Shown here piece by piece: positions 1-11,723 of a DNA stretch of 64,000 bases. Made by a program: the position numbers and the translations under genes. The stretch's first letter is position 1. Each line of letters opens with the position of its first letter. The notes under the pieces are model-generated. The model was not told where the DNA came from and did no database searches. It saw nothing but the letters and a program-made list of their open reading frames with translations. The stretch is from Blasia pusilla. Lineage: Eukaryota > Marchantiophyta > Marchantiopsida > Blasiales. Where the stretch lies: assembly GCA_050084515.1 (NCBI GenBank), contig CM114272.1:9672001-9736000 (forward strand), written 5' to 3'.

Positions 1-80
1 GGTGTATCTCGCCTGCACAGTGCGAGAAGTCCGAAGTCTTTCGCTGACGATTCCGTCCGACGCTTCTTCTTGATCTTCTC

Positions 81-137
81 TCCTCCTCCTCCTCCTCCTC
101 CTTCTTCTTCTTCTTCTTCTTCTTCTTCTCCTTCTCC
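81..137. repeat. TCC/TTC trinucleotide microsatellite
   Basis: A pure pyrimidine run changes from TCC units to TTC units, followed by short CTTCTCC variants. It lies about 1 kb upstream of the ALMT start codon, so it may be in the promoter or a 5' untranslated exon. No coding role is seen. Confidence 0.85.
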
Positions 138-203
138 TTACGCTTCTTATGCTGCCTGTGCTGCCGAAGGATCGGCGTCTCCCGCGAACTGTACAGGCGC
201 GCT

Positions 204-464
204 CTAAAGGGCCCGACCTTGTATTGCTGCTTGTCTCACAGAAGTCCACGAGTTCCACGCCTCCGCTTTAAACTTCTCCGACCCGCCAGCCACCGGGCGT
301 CGCAGGACAAAACCAGGATCTCGGGTCATACTGCGCTCCATTATCTTAATAGACTGAAGGCGATTGAAGTTAAAACCTGAAACCCCACCGGAGGTACCGC
401 CGTCTGAAAGAGAGAGCGTGGACTTAGTGACTTCAGGCGCCTTCTTCTCATCAGAAAGAACCAT
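204..464 (-). CDS. Possible first exon of an unrecognised divergent gene
   Basis: An 86-codon frame begins with ATG at 464 and runs on the minus strand, divergent from the ALMT gene about 660 bp away. The product is mixed polar, with no domain, signal peptide or membrane segment that I recognise. A GT dinucleotide near position 220 (reverse strand) could be a splice donor, so it could be a first coding exon continuing outside the window. The composition is not obviously low-complexity, but a random open frame of this length is quite possible. It could also be antisense to the 5' untranslated region of the ALMT gene. Confidence 0.2.
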   Translation of the reverse strand: MVLSDEKKAPEVTKSTLSLSDGGTSGGVSGFNFNRLQSIKIMERSMTRDPGFVLRRPVAGGSEKFKAEAWNSWTSVRQAAIQGRAL

Positions 465-1126
465 CTAATGCAGGTATGTACTAAACTGTTGGAATGTTTC
501 CACTTGATGTCAGGAACTGCAGTACCTGCCTGATTCCGCGAGATCTTTTGGTCACGTCAATTCGCCAGATCTCTAAAGGTTGTGACAGTAATTTGTCTTT
601 GTCCATAGCCTCCACTGGATGTTCACTCTTTGCCCAGAAGCTGTAGCACCTCTCGTTTACGGCAGGATGACTGTAACGGGATTTGGAATTGAATCTTTCC
701 TCTCATCGTTGACGTCGGAAATTGAAGCCGAATGAATCGTCCGGACCGGTCATTTCGTGGACCGGATTAAGATAACCGGAGCTTCCATTGAACTAGTGTC
801 CTACTTATTAACGATCTCCTCTCTCTGCAGCCGGTGATCTGACAGCCAAGTTCTAGATCTCAAAAGAACTTGAGTTCGGTGCACTGCGCACTTGAATTTC
901 TGTGTAGAGAGGCTGTCTCTGGATTGTGAATTTGACGAACTAAAAGGTGATTGCAGTAGGATTTTTTTGCAAAAAGGCCCTGTTCTTAACGAACTCTATT
1001 GAAAGAGACGTTCTAATGTGATTTCTGCTTTCGTTGGATCTTGAATTGGTGATTGTTAGCAGGTGAGAGTAGTGTCGGGTGAAGCCGGATGTGCCCCGGT
1101 CAGAGCATCGGGAACAGGATTTCGCA
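465..1126. other. Upstream region of the ALMT gene
   Basis: No coding sequence is recognised. The stretch presumably carries the promoter and 5' untranslated region of the ALMT gene. A pyrimidine-poor AG at 1061-1062 might be a 3' splice site of a leader exon, but I cannot place a transcription start. Confidence 0.4.
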
Positions 1127-4100
1127 ATGAAGAGCTCCGAATTCCCAAACCATGCCGATCACAGCAAATTAGAGCGAATCCCATCCTCGACGAAGAAGGA
1201 TTCCAAGCACGAACCTTCGTCAGCTAAGAATGACCTCGCTTTTCCTTCTTCATTTATTAATGAACGTTCATATTCTTCCTCGTACAGAGGTGATATTCAC
1301 GGTATACCGACAAAGAACGAATTCCCCACACCGCCTTCATCCATGAATGAGCACTACATGCCGACTTCTGGATTTAGCGAGTTCACTCCAAGGAGCGAAC
1401 CCGCTGGGAGTAGATCTGAGCGATCGAATGCAATTCCAATGCCGATACCGAGAACTGATTATTACAGTGCGGCTAGTGGAGTGCATGACAGATCATTCAC
1501 AGCCGGTTCTCCGTTGAGAAATAATTTTCCATCTCCATCCAGCAACAGTTATCAATCAGGTATCCTCAGAGACGACGACGCATCTGTGGCCGCGTCTGGG
1601 TTTGGAGACGGCGAAGAAGATAAAGCGTCAGAGCTGGAGGGAGCGGCGCCTATGACCTATGCGCGAAAGCGGAAGCACTGGAGAACTTTGAGTAAGAGCT
1701 CTGTCAATCGCTTGGCTTCATATCATATAAAGGAGACTTGGACCCAAAAGATACAGGACTATCGCGATTACGAGGTCGCAATACTGAAGTCCTTGCTTCC
1801 TCTCAAGGCAGCAGTTGCTGCAACTCTGGCCTCCATCATCGCTTTTGCCCCCTTTCTACCAACCATGTTAACCTACTATGGGACGACGGCGGTTGTCGGA
1901 GTGGGTATGACACTAGAGCCTAACGTTGGGCAAACGCTTCAAAAAGGCTACAATTTGGCATTGGGATCAGCATTAGCTGGAGTGTGCTCTTTTCTGGTCA
2001 GTCAAGTGGAAGTGTACACTGGGAGCTTCCGTATCTGCTTCCTCATCATGTGCACGTTTCTTGGTGGTTGTGTGCCTAGGATGATTTCTCTCCCGAGCGT
2101 CATCAAAAGCAGATGGGGCCAGGTTGTGAGCTATTACATTGCTGTTTTTCACGGGTTGATTCTGTGGAACCCTCTTTTGAAGAAGGTCACGAGCCAATTT
2201 TTGTACAATTGCATGTGTTACTCGATTGGGTTCTTGTTGGCTTTCACGATGGGGCTATGCATCAAGCCTGAGTTTGCTGGCGATTCTTTGTTGAAACTTC
2301 TGGTAAGCGATTTCCATACTGCGGGTGTGGTGTTGGAGAGGATCGTGGAAGATTACCGCAGTGGAATGGTTTTGACGAAGGTTCAGGATCTATTCAGGGG
2401 CGTCGTCTCAGAAGACCTTATTCATCAGGATCTCCAATTTATCATGAAATCTACTGAGGAGGTCGACAAGCTGGTATGCTCTCTGTCGATACACGAAAGT
2501 GCCTCAGCAGTCGATTGTTTATCGGCTAGGTACTCATTTGTACAACATTGAAGCGAGGTGTTTGAGCACTGGTCATAGTTGATCGAATATGTTCACCTAC
2601 TTTGTGTTGCACATAGTGTTCCTTGCCACGTGCATCCCCATTGCTGCCAATTTTACAAACCTGGTGAAGCCATAATTTATATTTGTCTGTTGGTGTTCAG
2701 ATGACTGCTGTACAATGGGAGCCTCCGCATGGGAAGTTCTTTCGTGGTTATCCTTGGTGGATTTATCCAAAGTTGCTGGCCCTGTTGTGTCATGTAATGT
2801 ATGATCTTATTGCTCTGGATTCATCCCTGCGTGCTGAAATTCAAGCACCTCCAAGGGTACGGAAAGAATTTGCAGAGCATATGGAGGCCGTTGCAAAAAC
2901 ATGTTCTATGTAAGAGTCTGACTCAACTCTCACCATAAGTTTTTCTTCATTTAGTTTGAAAGGTACTTTTCATTGGCCTGTTTGAAGGAGTTCAAGTTCT
3001 GGACTAGTTGAGGCGTGTTGCTGAGGTTCATTGCAGGTGGAAATGATCTAGTTTTTTACGTTATTTTGTTTTGTTTTTTCCACTGGATCTGCAGGTTATT
3101 ACACAGTATTGGTGACGGGTTGCTTGAGCACAAGATGATAGATCACCAACGCAATGTGCAACATGCAAAGAAAGCCACTGACAAGTTAAAAGTCAAACTT
3201 TCCATGTACTCCGCCTATGTTATCGCTCAGGATTATGCACCGGAATTCTCCAGGAACCTGACAAGGACATCATCCATCAGCTCGGCTAAAGAGGATCAAG
3301 ACTTGAGATCAGTGACAGAAAACTATTTTTCGGAGCTTGTAGCAAATATGGCAGAGTACCCTCCTGACCCTCCTTCATCTCCTCAGCAGGTTGAAAGGTA
3401 ATCTCGTTTCCTGCTCACTTTGACATCTTTCACTTATGAGCACAGTGGAGACAGAAACTTCTTGTCTGAGTGAAAGTCCGGATAAACTTAAAATGGATTC
3501 AACACATCAAAACCATCAAAACCAATTACCCTAAATCTACTCCAGTACTTAAATGAAGTTGACGAACAGATGGTTATAAGGAAGAGAACGAAATAAAGAA
3601 TTGGAGTTCTTCTAATTCTTTTATTTTGGATTGAAGTGTAAACAATATATAACCATCACAGAGTAGCTATAGTAGAGTCCTCTAATCTGACACTGGATTG
3701 CTAGCTCCTAAAATGGGTTGTTTGTTACAGTTGACATACAGATTAAAATATAGGGTATAGGGTTTGGCGGCATGATTTCCTGAATGAAGATGATAAACAG
3801 ACGCCTATAAGGAAAACAGTGAAGAAGACAATGTTGTTTTCCTTCAACCTGTCCATACGGTTTTCAGTCGGGATCAGTCACTTGGTTATTAGGTTGAGCC
3901 CAGCATCCTATGACCTCCAAGCTGTTGAAAATTAACCTAAATTGTAGCATCAGGCAAGGTCATAGATCAGTTTGGGAAAAAGATGATAATTTTGATAAGC
4001 GGTGTGGAAGTAAAGATGCTTGTATGGGACTAGGACTGAGGCGGTTTAGGATAATAGATTGAGTTTCAGGTGTGGATAGAAGGGCTAATGTCTGTAGGTG

Positions 4101-5786
4101 ATGTTGTAGAGAGAACGTTGATGATCTTGAGAGAGGGGAAGCAGCATGTTAGTGCATCCCAATGTTGCTATCACAAAACTATTCATGAGAATATAATCTA
4201 TGGCTGTAAAGCCTTGTGGACAGCTATACATGTCTGGTACAAGTTTGTGACATGCAGACTCTTGCAATCAGCCACTACGGAATTCAGACTCACCCCAAAT
4301 TGTATCTCCATCAAGTAATTTATTCATGAAGTGAATTTCTGGGGCCAGGTTAATGTCCAGCTCAATAGTTACCCCTCTTCATGGGCCTTTGGGGTCCCCG
4401 TGGACAAAACATCTATTCAGCATTCCTTCATCAAACAGAAATCAACCAGAATTTTTTTTTCATTTGTCTTCTGTGCACTGATGTCAATGATCTCCTTTCT
4501 GGTTCAAGTCCCTCTAAACCCTAAACGTCATCAGGATCTTCATGAAATTTGCTAGTTCATCAAAGTGCAACAGTCTCTAGATGTCCAGTGCTAGGAGTGC
4601 CAGTGAGCTCTTGAACCGTTATTGATTTTTGTGGATTGCTCTTGTTAGTTAGCTTGTCAGACTCACAAAGAATTGACTACCTTGGAGTTCCTTGAGTTGA
4701 GGTCTGAGCTTTACATTTTTCAGCCAGTAGGATGTGGTATGCCGCGGTGGGTTGAACAAAGGTGCGAGGCTTGAGGAGAATCCACTTCCCATTTCTGATC
4801 TTAATGCTGGTCCATCTGCTTCGTTCCTGCCTACCTGGACTTTCCTCTTGTGCCCGTTTGGCCTCTGGCTTGATTCCTATCCTTCTCTGCTTGTGTACAT
4901 GATCTAGTTCAATGTCTCTTACGAATACCAATAATGGTTATTGGTTTGTCAATCTTCCAAACTCCACTGCTAAGCTTTGAAACCTCATTCCCAAATTGAA
5001 AGGCTTCAGTTTCAAAGATGTTGATACCAAATTAGTAAGGGAAATGCGATATTAGTGAGGGGAGCAGAAGAAATCTCGGGAAGGAAGACTGAAACCCTGA
5101 CACATGCCGTGAACTAGCATCTTGACTCCCAAGTACACATGTGCATCAGATGTCTCCACACATTACATGAGCTTGCCACTTTATATTGCTACACGAAGTT
5201 TTCATTCCAGCGCCTTACATTCTTGCTAATCAGTTTGAAGCAAGTATTATCAAAAAAGCACACAAGGCCCACAAGTAGGCAACTTGAGGAGGACTAATAT
5301 TGTATCAACAACCTCTTTGATTTTAATATCCGATTTCCCTTGGTCAATCTTTTTTCTCTGTAGTCTTTAGCTCATGAGCACCTACCACAGCGAACCTCAA
5401 AATATGAAGTCTTAAGGTGCATCTTGCAGAGTCAGTTTTCCTTTTTCTTTACACTTACATGGGACTTGTCATGGATTTTTGTGTAAAACCTTCTGTACTG
5501 AAGTTTGTAAAATTGTACTCAACTTGGCAGGGTGCTTGAATCAGAGCCTGAATCAGTGCCACAATCGAATGCCAACGACCTCCGCACTGACGAAGTAAAC
5601 TGGCGGGAGCGACTTCTTCTCAGACAACAGTCAGTTGTAATTCATATGGAAGAAACCCGAGAGCAATTCTCTTCTCTTTCTTTCCTGAAGTTTGCTTCCA
5701 TCCTGATTGAACTAATGGCAAAAGTGAAAATTGTGGTGACCATGGTAGATAAACTTGCAGTCGAAGCCAAATTTAGCCCTGAATAA
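1127..5786 (+). CDS. ALMT: ALMT-family anion channel (aluminium-activated malate transporter type)
   Basis: Four exons join in frame: 1127-2473, 2701-2909, 3095-3397 and 5531-5786, all with GT-AG introns, giving 704 codons plus stop. Known family: plant membrane anion channels passing malate and other anions across the plasma membrane or tonoplast. Residues 1-200 or so are a long, Ser/Pro-rich hydrophilic tail, longer than in typical ALMTs. Several hydrophobic segments then follow (from LLPLKAAVAATLASII), including the family-like stretch VGQTLQKGYNLALGSALAG. Exon 2 opens the cytosolic half with the ALMT hallmark WEPPHG followed by RGYPWW. Exon 4 ends with a helical tail (FLKFASILIELMAK) like the ALMT C-terminus. 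I chose the ATG at 1127, the first in the frame; the open frame extends 16 codons upstream without an ATG. Intron 3 is 2.1 kb. Substrate and membrane cannot be told from sequence. Confidence 0.88.
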
Positions 5787-7560
5787 TTAGAGTCTACTAA
5801 AAAATATAACTAGGTAAGCTGTGCATATCCCATGCTCAACTGCCATTGGCTAGGTCTTTGGAGATTATTTTCTAAACCCTCTAGCAACCCTATGAAGCCT
5901 CGCCACTGTAATGGAGTTTCATCCCAGGGGCACCTGCAGTCGTAGCAATCAGATTTTGATATAGGTAAACTGTATATTGACTCAACCTTAGATTCTTCCA
6001 TGGTCTCCTTGGATTCTCTAGCAACTGGTTTTTGGAGACCAGTCAAAAGGTTCAGGTACAGAATAGAAGGGTAGAGTTTACTATCACCAACTGCCGTGTG
6101 TGCGTGAGGTAGCAAGACAATCAGGATTATTCTAGCTAGACGCAACTGTAGAAGCTCATAGAATGGGTTGCAAGAGCAGGTTCAGTGAATGCGCACCAGG
6201 TATAGGGTGAGAAAGATGGAGCTTATAGATGGATTACTTTTTGTGATCTGCTATATCTTGAAGAAAATTTTCCACGCTAGGTTCATCATTTGTATTAAGT
6301 GGGAGATATCTCTCAACAACCAGTCGATTGGACTTCTGAGAATCGTTTGCAGCGAGAGTATTTTGTGTGTGCTTCAGGCTTTCAGGCATATCCATGCCAT
6401 ATTTGGATCCAGATTGAATTTGATATCAGAGTTTACAGTCCGTGTCTCACCTGGTCAACTGAAAGTATGGAGACTTAGGACTAATTAGATTAGCAGAACT
6501 TGAAACTAGATGGGCTCTATAGAAGAGACTTCGTGTTTGTTTCTTACGTGAACGGGAAACCACAACAGATCGTTGACACATGGGAATAGGTTTGTAGGGG
6601 AGATGTGAGACGTTAGGGGATTCGGCCCACGAAACAAAAAGTGGTGATTTGATCTGTGTCACAGACCTGCTTGTGCGAGACTCATGGAGAGTCTAAATTT
6701 TGTAGGTTTCTGTATGCTGCACACGAGTTCATAATCTTCCATATTAACATCTCCTTTGGCTGGAGGTCGGCCACCCAGGTTGAGGAGCACCATTCCCAAA
6801 TTTTCATGGAGGAAAGTGGGGAAGAGTATGAGAGCTATAGTGACCTCGTTGGTGTTACGAAGACTAAAGATAACGGGTATTTAAAGGAAATCTGAAACTC
6901 AAGAAAACCTTGTCCTAACCTAAAAAGCAACTCTGTTGCTCCTTTATTAGTTCTCACAGTAACAGGGTTATATCGAACTACATCCGTAGTTTGGTCTTCC
7001 CATCTGAATGCAAAAGACTTGTTGGGTTTCCTTGAAAGGAAACTCGTCGGCTTTTCCCCGTTCTTACGGTGGATTCCATGTCATTCTGGAAAAAAATTGT
7101 CGGATTTCTTATTGTCGTTCTGAATATTTAGAAGTTCAAGATTTATCGCGTTCGTTGTCTGTTTCCAAAATTTAGTGTCGAGATATTTTTAAACGAGACT
7201 TTTCCTATTGAAGAATTTGTCGTCACCCACATTGCCCTCCACTTTGTTTTGCCTTTTTCAATGTTTTCATTGTCTTTCTCAAAAATTCCTCTTTTCATTT
7301 GTTGCCACGTCTTTTCATTTCCATTTCTACATCATGCGGTGCTCCTATTGTTTGCATTTGCGGTTAAGGTTAGTATTAAACCCCAACTTAGCTCAATGTG
7401 TCTATGGTTCCACTATACTTAGGTTGTTCTACAATTTTTGGTTCACAATATCTAATCTGTTTCATGTATTGTCAGAAGTTCCATGGAAATTTTGTGTAAA
7501 TTTCGGTAGAGTTTGATTTGGAGAATGTTTGTCACTGAAAATTTTCCTTCATTCAACTTT
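5787..7560. other. Gene-free stretch downstream of ALMT
   Basis: Several short open frames occur on both strands but none shows a domain, consistent codon use or plausible splice structure. The ALMT 3' untranslated region should begin at 5787. I see no RNA gene or clear repeat here. Confidence 0.5.
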
Positions 7561-7946
7561 GAATTATGATTGATTATGACATGTCAATAATAAAATCCAA
7601 GTTTTTGTTACATGTTTAAGACCTGGCAGTAATCTATTTTTTAGTGGATGGAAATCTTTCAAAACTTCTCTTCAGTTTTCAATCATATTTCTCTTGTTAA
7701 TCGTAATTTTCTTGCCATATTTCACTTTTTTATTTGAACTTGTCAAAATTTTTTTCAGATGAATTTAGTTTCTTGGAAAAAGTGAAATATGGCAAGAGAA
7801 TTATGATTGTCAAGAGAAATATGATTGAAAACTGAAGTGAAGTTTTGAAAGATTTCCATCCACTAAAAAATTGATCGCTGCCAGGTCTTAAACATGTAAT
7901 GAAAACTTGGATTTTATTATTTGACATATCATAATCAATCATAATT
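7561..7946. repeat. Long imperfect inverted repeat (hairpin, MITE-like)
   Basis: The left arm (about 7561-7730) and right arm (about 7776-7946) are close reverse complements, for example ATGATTGATTATGACATGTC on the left against GACATATCATAATCAATCAT on the right. Each arm is about 170 bp, with a loop of about 45 bp. A second direct copy of the arm end plus loop start (TTGCCATATTTCACTTTTTT) follows at about 7951. The sequence is AT-rich and non-coding. It could be a foldback or MITE-type element or a local inverted duplication. I did not find clear target duplications. Confidence 0.8.
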
Positions 7947-8758
7947 CTCTTGCCATATTTCACTTTTTTATTTGAACTTGTCAAAAAAGATTTTCATATG
8001 ACTTTAGTTACTTGGAATATATGCCCATTTTTCATGTTCCGATTTTTGTTTCGCATGTATTTTTTCTTAGAGAATTTCTTGTGATTAAGTTTATGGGAAT
8101 TTTTTTCCACACAAATTAGTAAGAGCATCCGTGCATAACTATCATGATTGATTAAATCACCTAGATGCAATAAGAAATAAAGTGGGGCTTGCGCTAGGCG
8201 TAAAACAACACTAAGAGTGGACGAGGACTATGGAGTAGGAGAGGAAAGTTTCCAACCATAGGGATACAAAACAATGAAGAATTGGAGCTTGCTTCAATCG
8301 CAAAGTATGATAGGTTGGATAGCTTTTGCTTTGCTTCCTAGGGTTGTGTGCGTTCTATTGGTGGTGGCTAGGTAGACCACTTTTGCCATTGTGGACTGGC
8401 CATCAGATCACAGAGCAAGAATGTACTCATTAAATAGTGCATGTCGTAGCCTTGCGACCATAGACCGTGCGCCCCGGTTGGACGATGCTCGAGACTGGGA
8501 TGGGTGTAGAGAGAGGAGCAAGTGAAGAAGGTACCATACGAGAGGAGGGAGAGACTCTCATATAGGTGAGTGCTGACCAAACAACGTGTTGGTGTGGAGC
8601 ATCCAAGTGTCAACCAAGAAACTCTTCACCACACTATCTACTTTACCTGATTGGGATCCCCAGTAGATGTTACATACCAGTGCAATAGCTTTGGGCAATG
8701 AATCAAGCCTATTGAATGTGTTGAACAATTCTGGTGATACCAGCTTAGTAATATGAGC

Positions 8759-8762
<4 letters not shown>
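7947..8762. other. Gene-free AT-rich stretch
   Basis: Apart from the short direct copy of the hairpin arm near 7951-7990, I see no gene or recognisable repeat. Open frames here are short. Confidence 0.4.

Positions 8763-8799
<37 letters not shown>
8763..8799. repeat. (GA)n microsatellite
   Basis: About 18 perfect GA units, followed by a short AGAGT pentamer repeat. The apparent Ser-Leu repeat protein frames across it on the opposite strand are artefacts of the repeat. Confidence 0.95.
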
Positions 8800-8804
<5 letters not shown>

Positions 8805-8930
8805 TAGAGTAGATTTTTAGTCCACGGGAAGCTGATCTGGCTTATGGGACCCCTTCCACATATGTGAAATTGACATCGCATCCGACATGACACCTTCACA
8901 TCTAGATTTGGGGTTCTCACTCAAAAGATT

Positions 8931-9175
8931 TGGTTTTTGTTTTTTTGTTTTGTTTTTCTTTGTGAAGGCCTGGAATTTTATCAGATTTTTAACCTGGGAG
9001 CATAGTCAAGGCACACACATGAAAGGCACACAAGGCATTCTCTCTCTCGAGCATGGACCATGGATGCCAGTGCCCTGAGGTTGAGATCGCCCCCGAGTGT
9101 CCAAGGGGAGAGTTGAACCCAAGACCTCTTCAAGAGGACCTGATGTTTGTTCAGCTAACCTCTTGGTCATCTACC
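8931..9175 (-). mobile_element. tRNA-derived SINE
   Basis: Read on the minus strand, it opens with a tRNA-like head: an A-box-like GACCAAGAGGTTAG (about 9155-9168), then about 45-50 bp later a B-box-like GGTTCAACTCT (about 9109-9119). The body then runs to an A-rich tail at about 8931-8962 (AAAACAAAACAAAAAAACAA). Head with Pol III boxes, unrelated body and A-rich tail is the standard layout of a tRNA-derived SINE. The head resembles type II tRNAs (Ser/Leu). No target duplication was established. A GA microsatellite abuts the 5' end. Confidence 0.7.
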
Positions 9176-9178
9176 GCT

Positions 9179-9182
<4 letters not shown>

Positions 9183-9220
<38 letters not shown>
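9183..9220. repeat. (GA)n microsatellite
   Basis: About 19 GA units, followed by a short TGGA repeat, directly upstream of the SINE head on the minus strand. Confidence 0.95.
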
Positions 9221-9224
<4 letters not shown>

Positions 9225-9725
9225 TGGATGGGAGGGAATTTCTTGCATATGGGATAGTAGCTTATCCAACTCTTCTTCTTTCCAACCTCCGTCTTGTCAT
9301 ACTCCATCCTTCGCTGTCGGTCGTGACACAAAGTAATACATTTTCTTTCTTGAGGACGGTAGTTCTTTGATCGTGTGTTGCTAAATTTGACCACAAAATC
9401 TTAGTTGCCTGACTTTATTCTATCGCAGACGCTATCATGTAGGAGATTCAAATTCACAAAACTCAGTTGAATAGAGCAAAAGTATGTAGTGATTACCCTG
9501 ATCTCCTACACATAAGGTTTTGGGAGAAATAGTAGACTTGAAGGTTAGATCAAAGTACAAATTCGTGTGATGTGTCTTATCGTTGATCTTAAGTAGATGC
9601 TTGTACCCTTTCCTCATGTTATCAAACGCAACACGGAAGAATTGATGTTCAAAAGAGTGAACAATGCCATTCTTGCAGTTAAGCATCAACGGATCATTTT
9701 CGCCATACGTCTATACTATTATGGA
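9221..9725. other. Gene-free flank of the Gypsy cluster
   Basis: No gene or repeat is recognised. The last four bases, TGGA at 9722-9725, are a candidate target-site duplication for the second-family Gypsy element starting at 9726. Confidence 0.4.
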
Positions 9726-10490
9726 TGTTGTGCGTATACACATCGCTACACAACCGAAATTTCTGGTCACATGTACACACCACACAACACTGATCTTCCC
9801 CAACATACGGGTAGATCCACAGATAACCAAACAAACTCACGCATATACACTGATACGCCACAACAAAATCAAGAGTAGTAAAAATGGCTCACCCGGCCTA
9901 AAACTCCACTCATGAATCTACATTGGCATATCGAACCACATCCACCCTCTACTATGAGGGAATCCAGACGCTAGAACCCTAACTCCTCCACACCCACACA
10001 CGTCTATGCAAGAGAGGCGTTCCTAAAGCTGAACATGAGAACGATGGTTGGAGAAAGCCATCTCTCTCACTCTTATACCTTTGGGAAGATCCAAAATGCT
10101 CTCCCTCCCAAAATAGCCCTCCTAACGGTAACCTACGTGCACAAATTACCAGGTGATCTTTGACTCGGTCAACAAGTCACATGACGGACTAAAACCAAAA
10201 TAGAGAAATCGTCATAAATGACATTCCCAACACAACAGGCATGTTGCCAACCTTATCCGACATCTCGGGATGAAGTTACATCTGAACAACCCGCTGACTC
10301 TCTATGTCGTCGACGCGATAGAACTCTACCTACGTCGAAATAAGATGTAACAATTGTCGTGCGTATACACATCGCTACACAACCCAATTTGCTGGTCACA
10401 TCTTCACACCACACAATACCGATCTTCCCCAACTTATAGGTAGATCCACACATAACCAAACAAACTCACGCATATACACAGGGATCCCAC
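9726..10490 (-). repeat. A-C-A terminal block of second Gypsy family
   Basis: Two direct copies of block A (9726-9858 and 10353-10490, each with GTGCGTATACACATCGCTAC) flank block C of about 490 bp. C is the reverse complement of 32379-32869 with scattered differences. The A-C-A order repeats the A-B-A order of the other family. Confidence 0.85.
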
Positions 10491-10800
10491 AACCGCCCTC
10501 CTAGCTGGAAATTGGGCCCCCCTAACTCTAGATAGCATACATATATGTACCCGATAAGATCTCCTATCCTACACACATCTAACACCATTGGTGCCGTCAT
10601 CCCCACAACACTGCCACACTGCATGAAACTGCTGTGTTGATCCCTCCGGAGAGATCTAACACTCTCATACCCTGCTCCAAACATAGACATGACTCCATGC
10701 TTGCCTCATGAGCTCGTCTGCACTCCAAGCATCCCAACGCTCGTCCCCAACAACAATAAAGCAACTCTACACCATGGGAAGAGACACCCACCCTGGTATG
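10466..10800 (-). pseudogene. DNA methyltransferase fragment (motif I only), copy 0
   Basis: The minus-strand frame gives GMRVLDLSGGINTAVSCSVA, matching the SAM-binding motif I of the intact relatives in this window (VLDLFGGINIGL at about 63.7 kb). The catalytic motifs are missing, because sequence jumps from here to the element's 3' untranslated part near 10570. It is a deletion remnant and encodes no enzyme. Confidence 0.6.
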
Positions 10801-10809
10801 TCTCTCCGT

Positions 10810-11720
10810 GGGATTATCGGCTATGGGAATGACCTCCGCATGTGTGCTCCTCTCCCCGAACCCTCCTGATTAGAAAAAAACTACCTATGAATGGTGCCAA
10901 CGTGGTCATCATATCCTCACGTGGTCGACCACCACTAACTCCTGCAAACTGCACTGGTAGATGGCTCAGCCGTCTATCACCTGATCGCCACCCTGGCCGA
11001 TAAAAAATTGTCTCCTCCCAAAAATTCAGAATGAAACCTAGAGGGTACAACATTGTACTCCCTACCAACACATCATCTGACTCTTCCGGTATCGGAATCA
11101 CCCGAGTGCGCACCATCGCACTATCCGACTCATGCTATGGCTGGAGTCTAACCACCAACTCCTGTCGAGTCATGTACTGCGTGAGTGATACGCCCCCAAT
11201 AGAGGTCTATGTCTGAAAGGGACAACGCTCGATGTCGCCTTTCCGTAAATCCAACGCCAAACACACCGCCTTCCCTAAAATCAAGGGCTACGCTCCCAAA
11301 TCAAGTAGGACGTGCTGCGGGTGGTGCACCGTACTTGTGGGACTAACCAAGCGAAACACTCATGCTTGGTTATCCAAAAATACTACAGCTAGTGTGATCA
11401 TGGCTCGCTCTATGGCCGGTCGAGCTGGCATGTCTACCAACTCCGCCGTTGACGCATGCCATGACTGAGTGGGGAACGTCCCGAGGTCTTGCTTTGAGGG
11501 CAAGTCCACCACCTCCTCAACTACCTCTGAACGAGAGGCAGTCACCTCTCCACGCTTACACAACATGGTGGCCAGTCGGAACACCTCCGCTGGTCCAACT
11601 CCCAATGTCGCCAACTCCATGGCGGAAAATAACGGAGTGTGGCTCACCCTAGTGGCCACCTCCAACAATGTGGTCGACACTGGCTCCTCCCGAGCCGGCA
11701 TAGGAGTTGTCTCTCCAACT
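10810..11720 (-). pseudogene. Gag-linker and aspartic protease remnant, copy 0
   Basis: Minus-strand frames 11701-11360 and 11116-10814 match the protease region of the other copies: PARPAIERAMITLAVVFLDN upstream, and DDVLVGSTMLYPLGF with a Trp-Glu-Glu segment downstream. The latter corresponds to the second structural motif of retropepsins. Stops and frameshifts separate the pieces. The remnant is cut at 11723 by the 5' end of copy 1. Confidence 0.65.
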
Positions 11721-11723
11721 CGT

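Larger units (their letters stand above)
9726..11723 (-). mobile_element. 3' part of second-family Gypsy element (copy 0)
   Basis: Read on the minus strand from 11723 down: gag-protease linker, protease, a scrap of the methyltransferase with motif I, then a deletion to the 3' untranslated part. The terminal blocks follow: A (about 10490-10353), C (10352 to about 9866), A (about 9858-9726). Block C starts TGTTACATC and differs from block B of the other copies, so this is a related but distinct family; its match is 32379-32869. The end at 9726 reads TGTTGTGCG on the plus strand. The element is interrupted at 11723/11724 by copy 1. Its 5' part is probably 32379-35235, moved by the inversion. Confidence 0.75.

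Noticed and set aside
4480-4515. B-box-like GGTTCAAGTCC in ALMT intron 3
   Set aside because: No matching A box at the proper distance and no A-rich tail; probably chance.
8558-8920. Open frame with Ser-Leu repeats on the minus strand
   Set aside because: The repeat region is translated GA microsatellite, with no domain on either side.
9085-9175. Functional tRNA gene on the minus strand
   Set aside because: A and B boxes are present, but acceptor and anticodon stems do not pair well and an A-rich tail follows, so a SINE is the better call.
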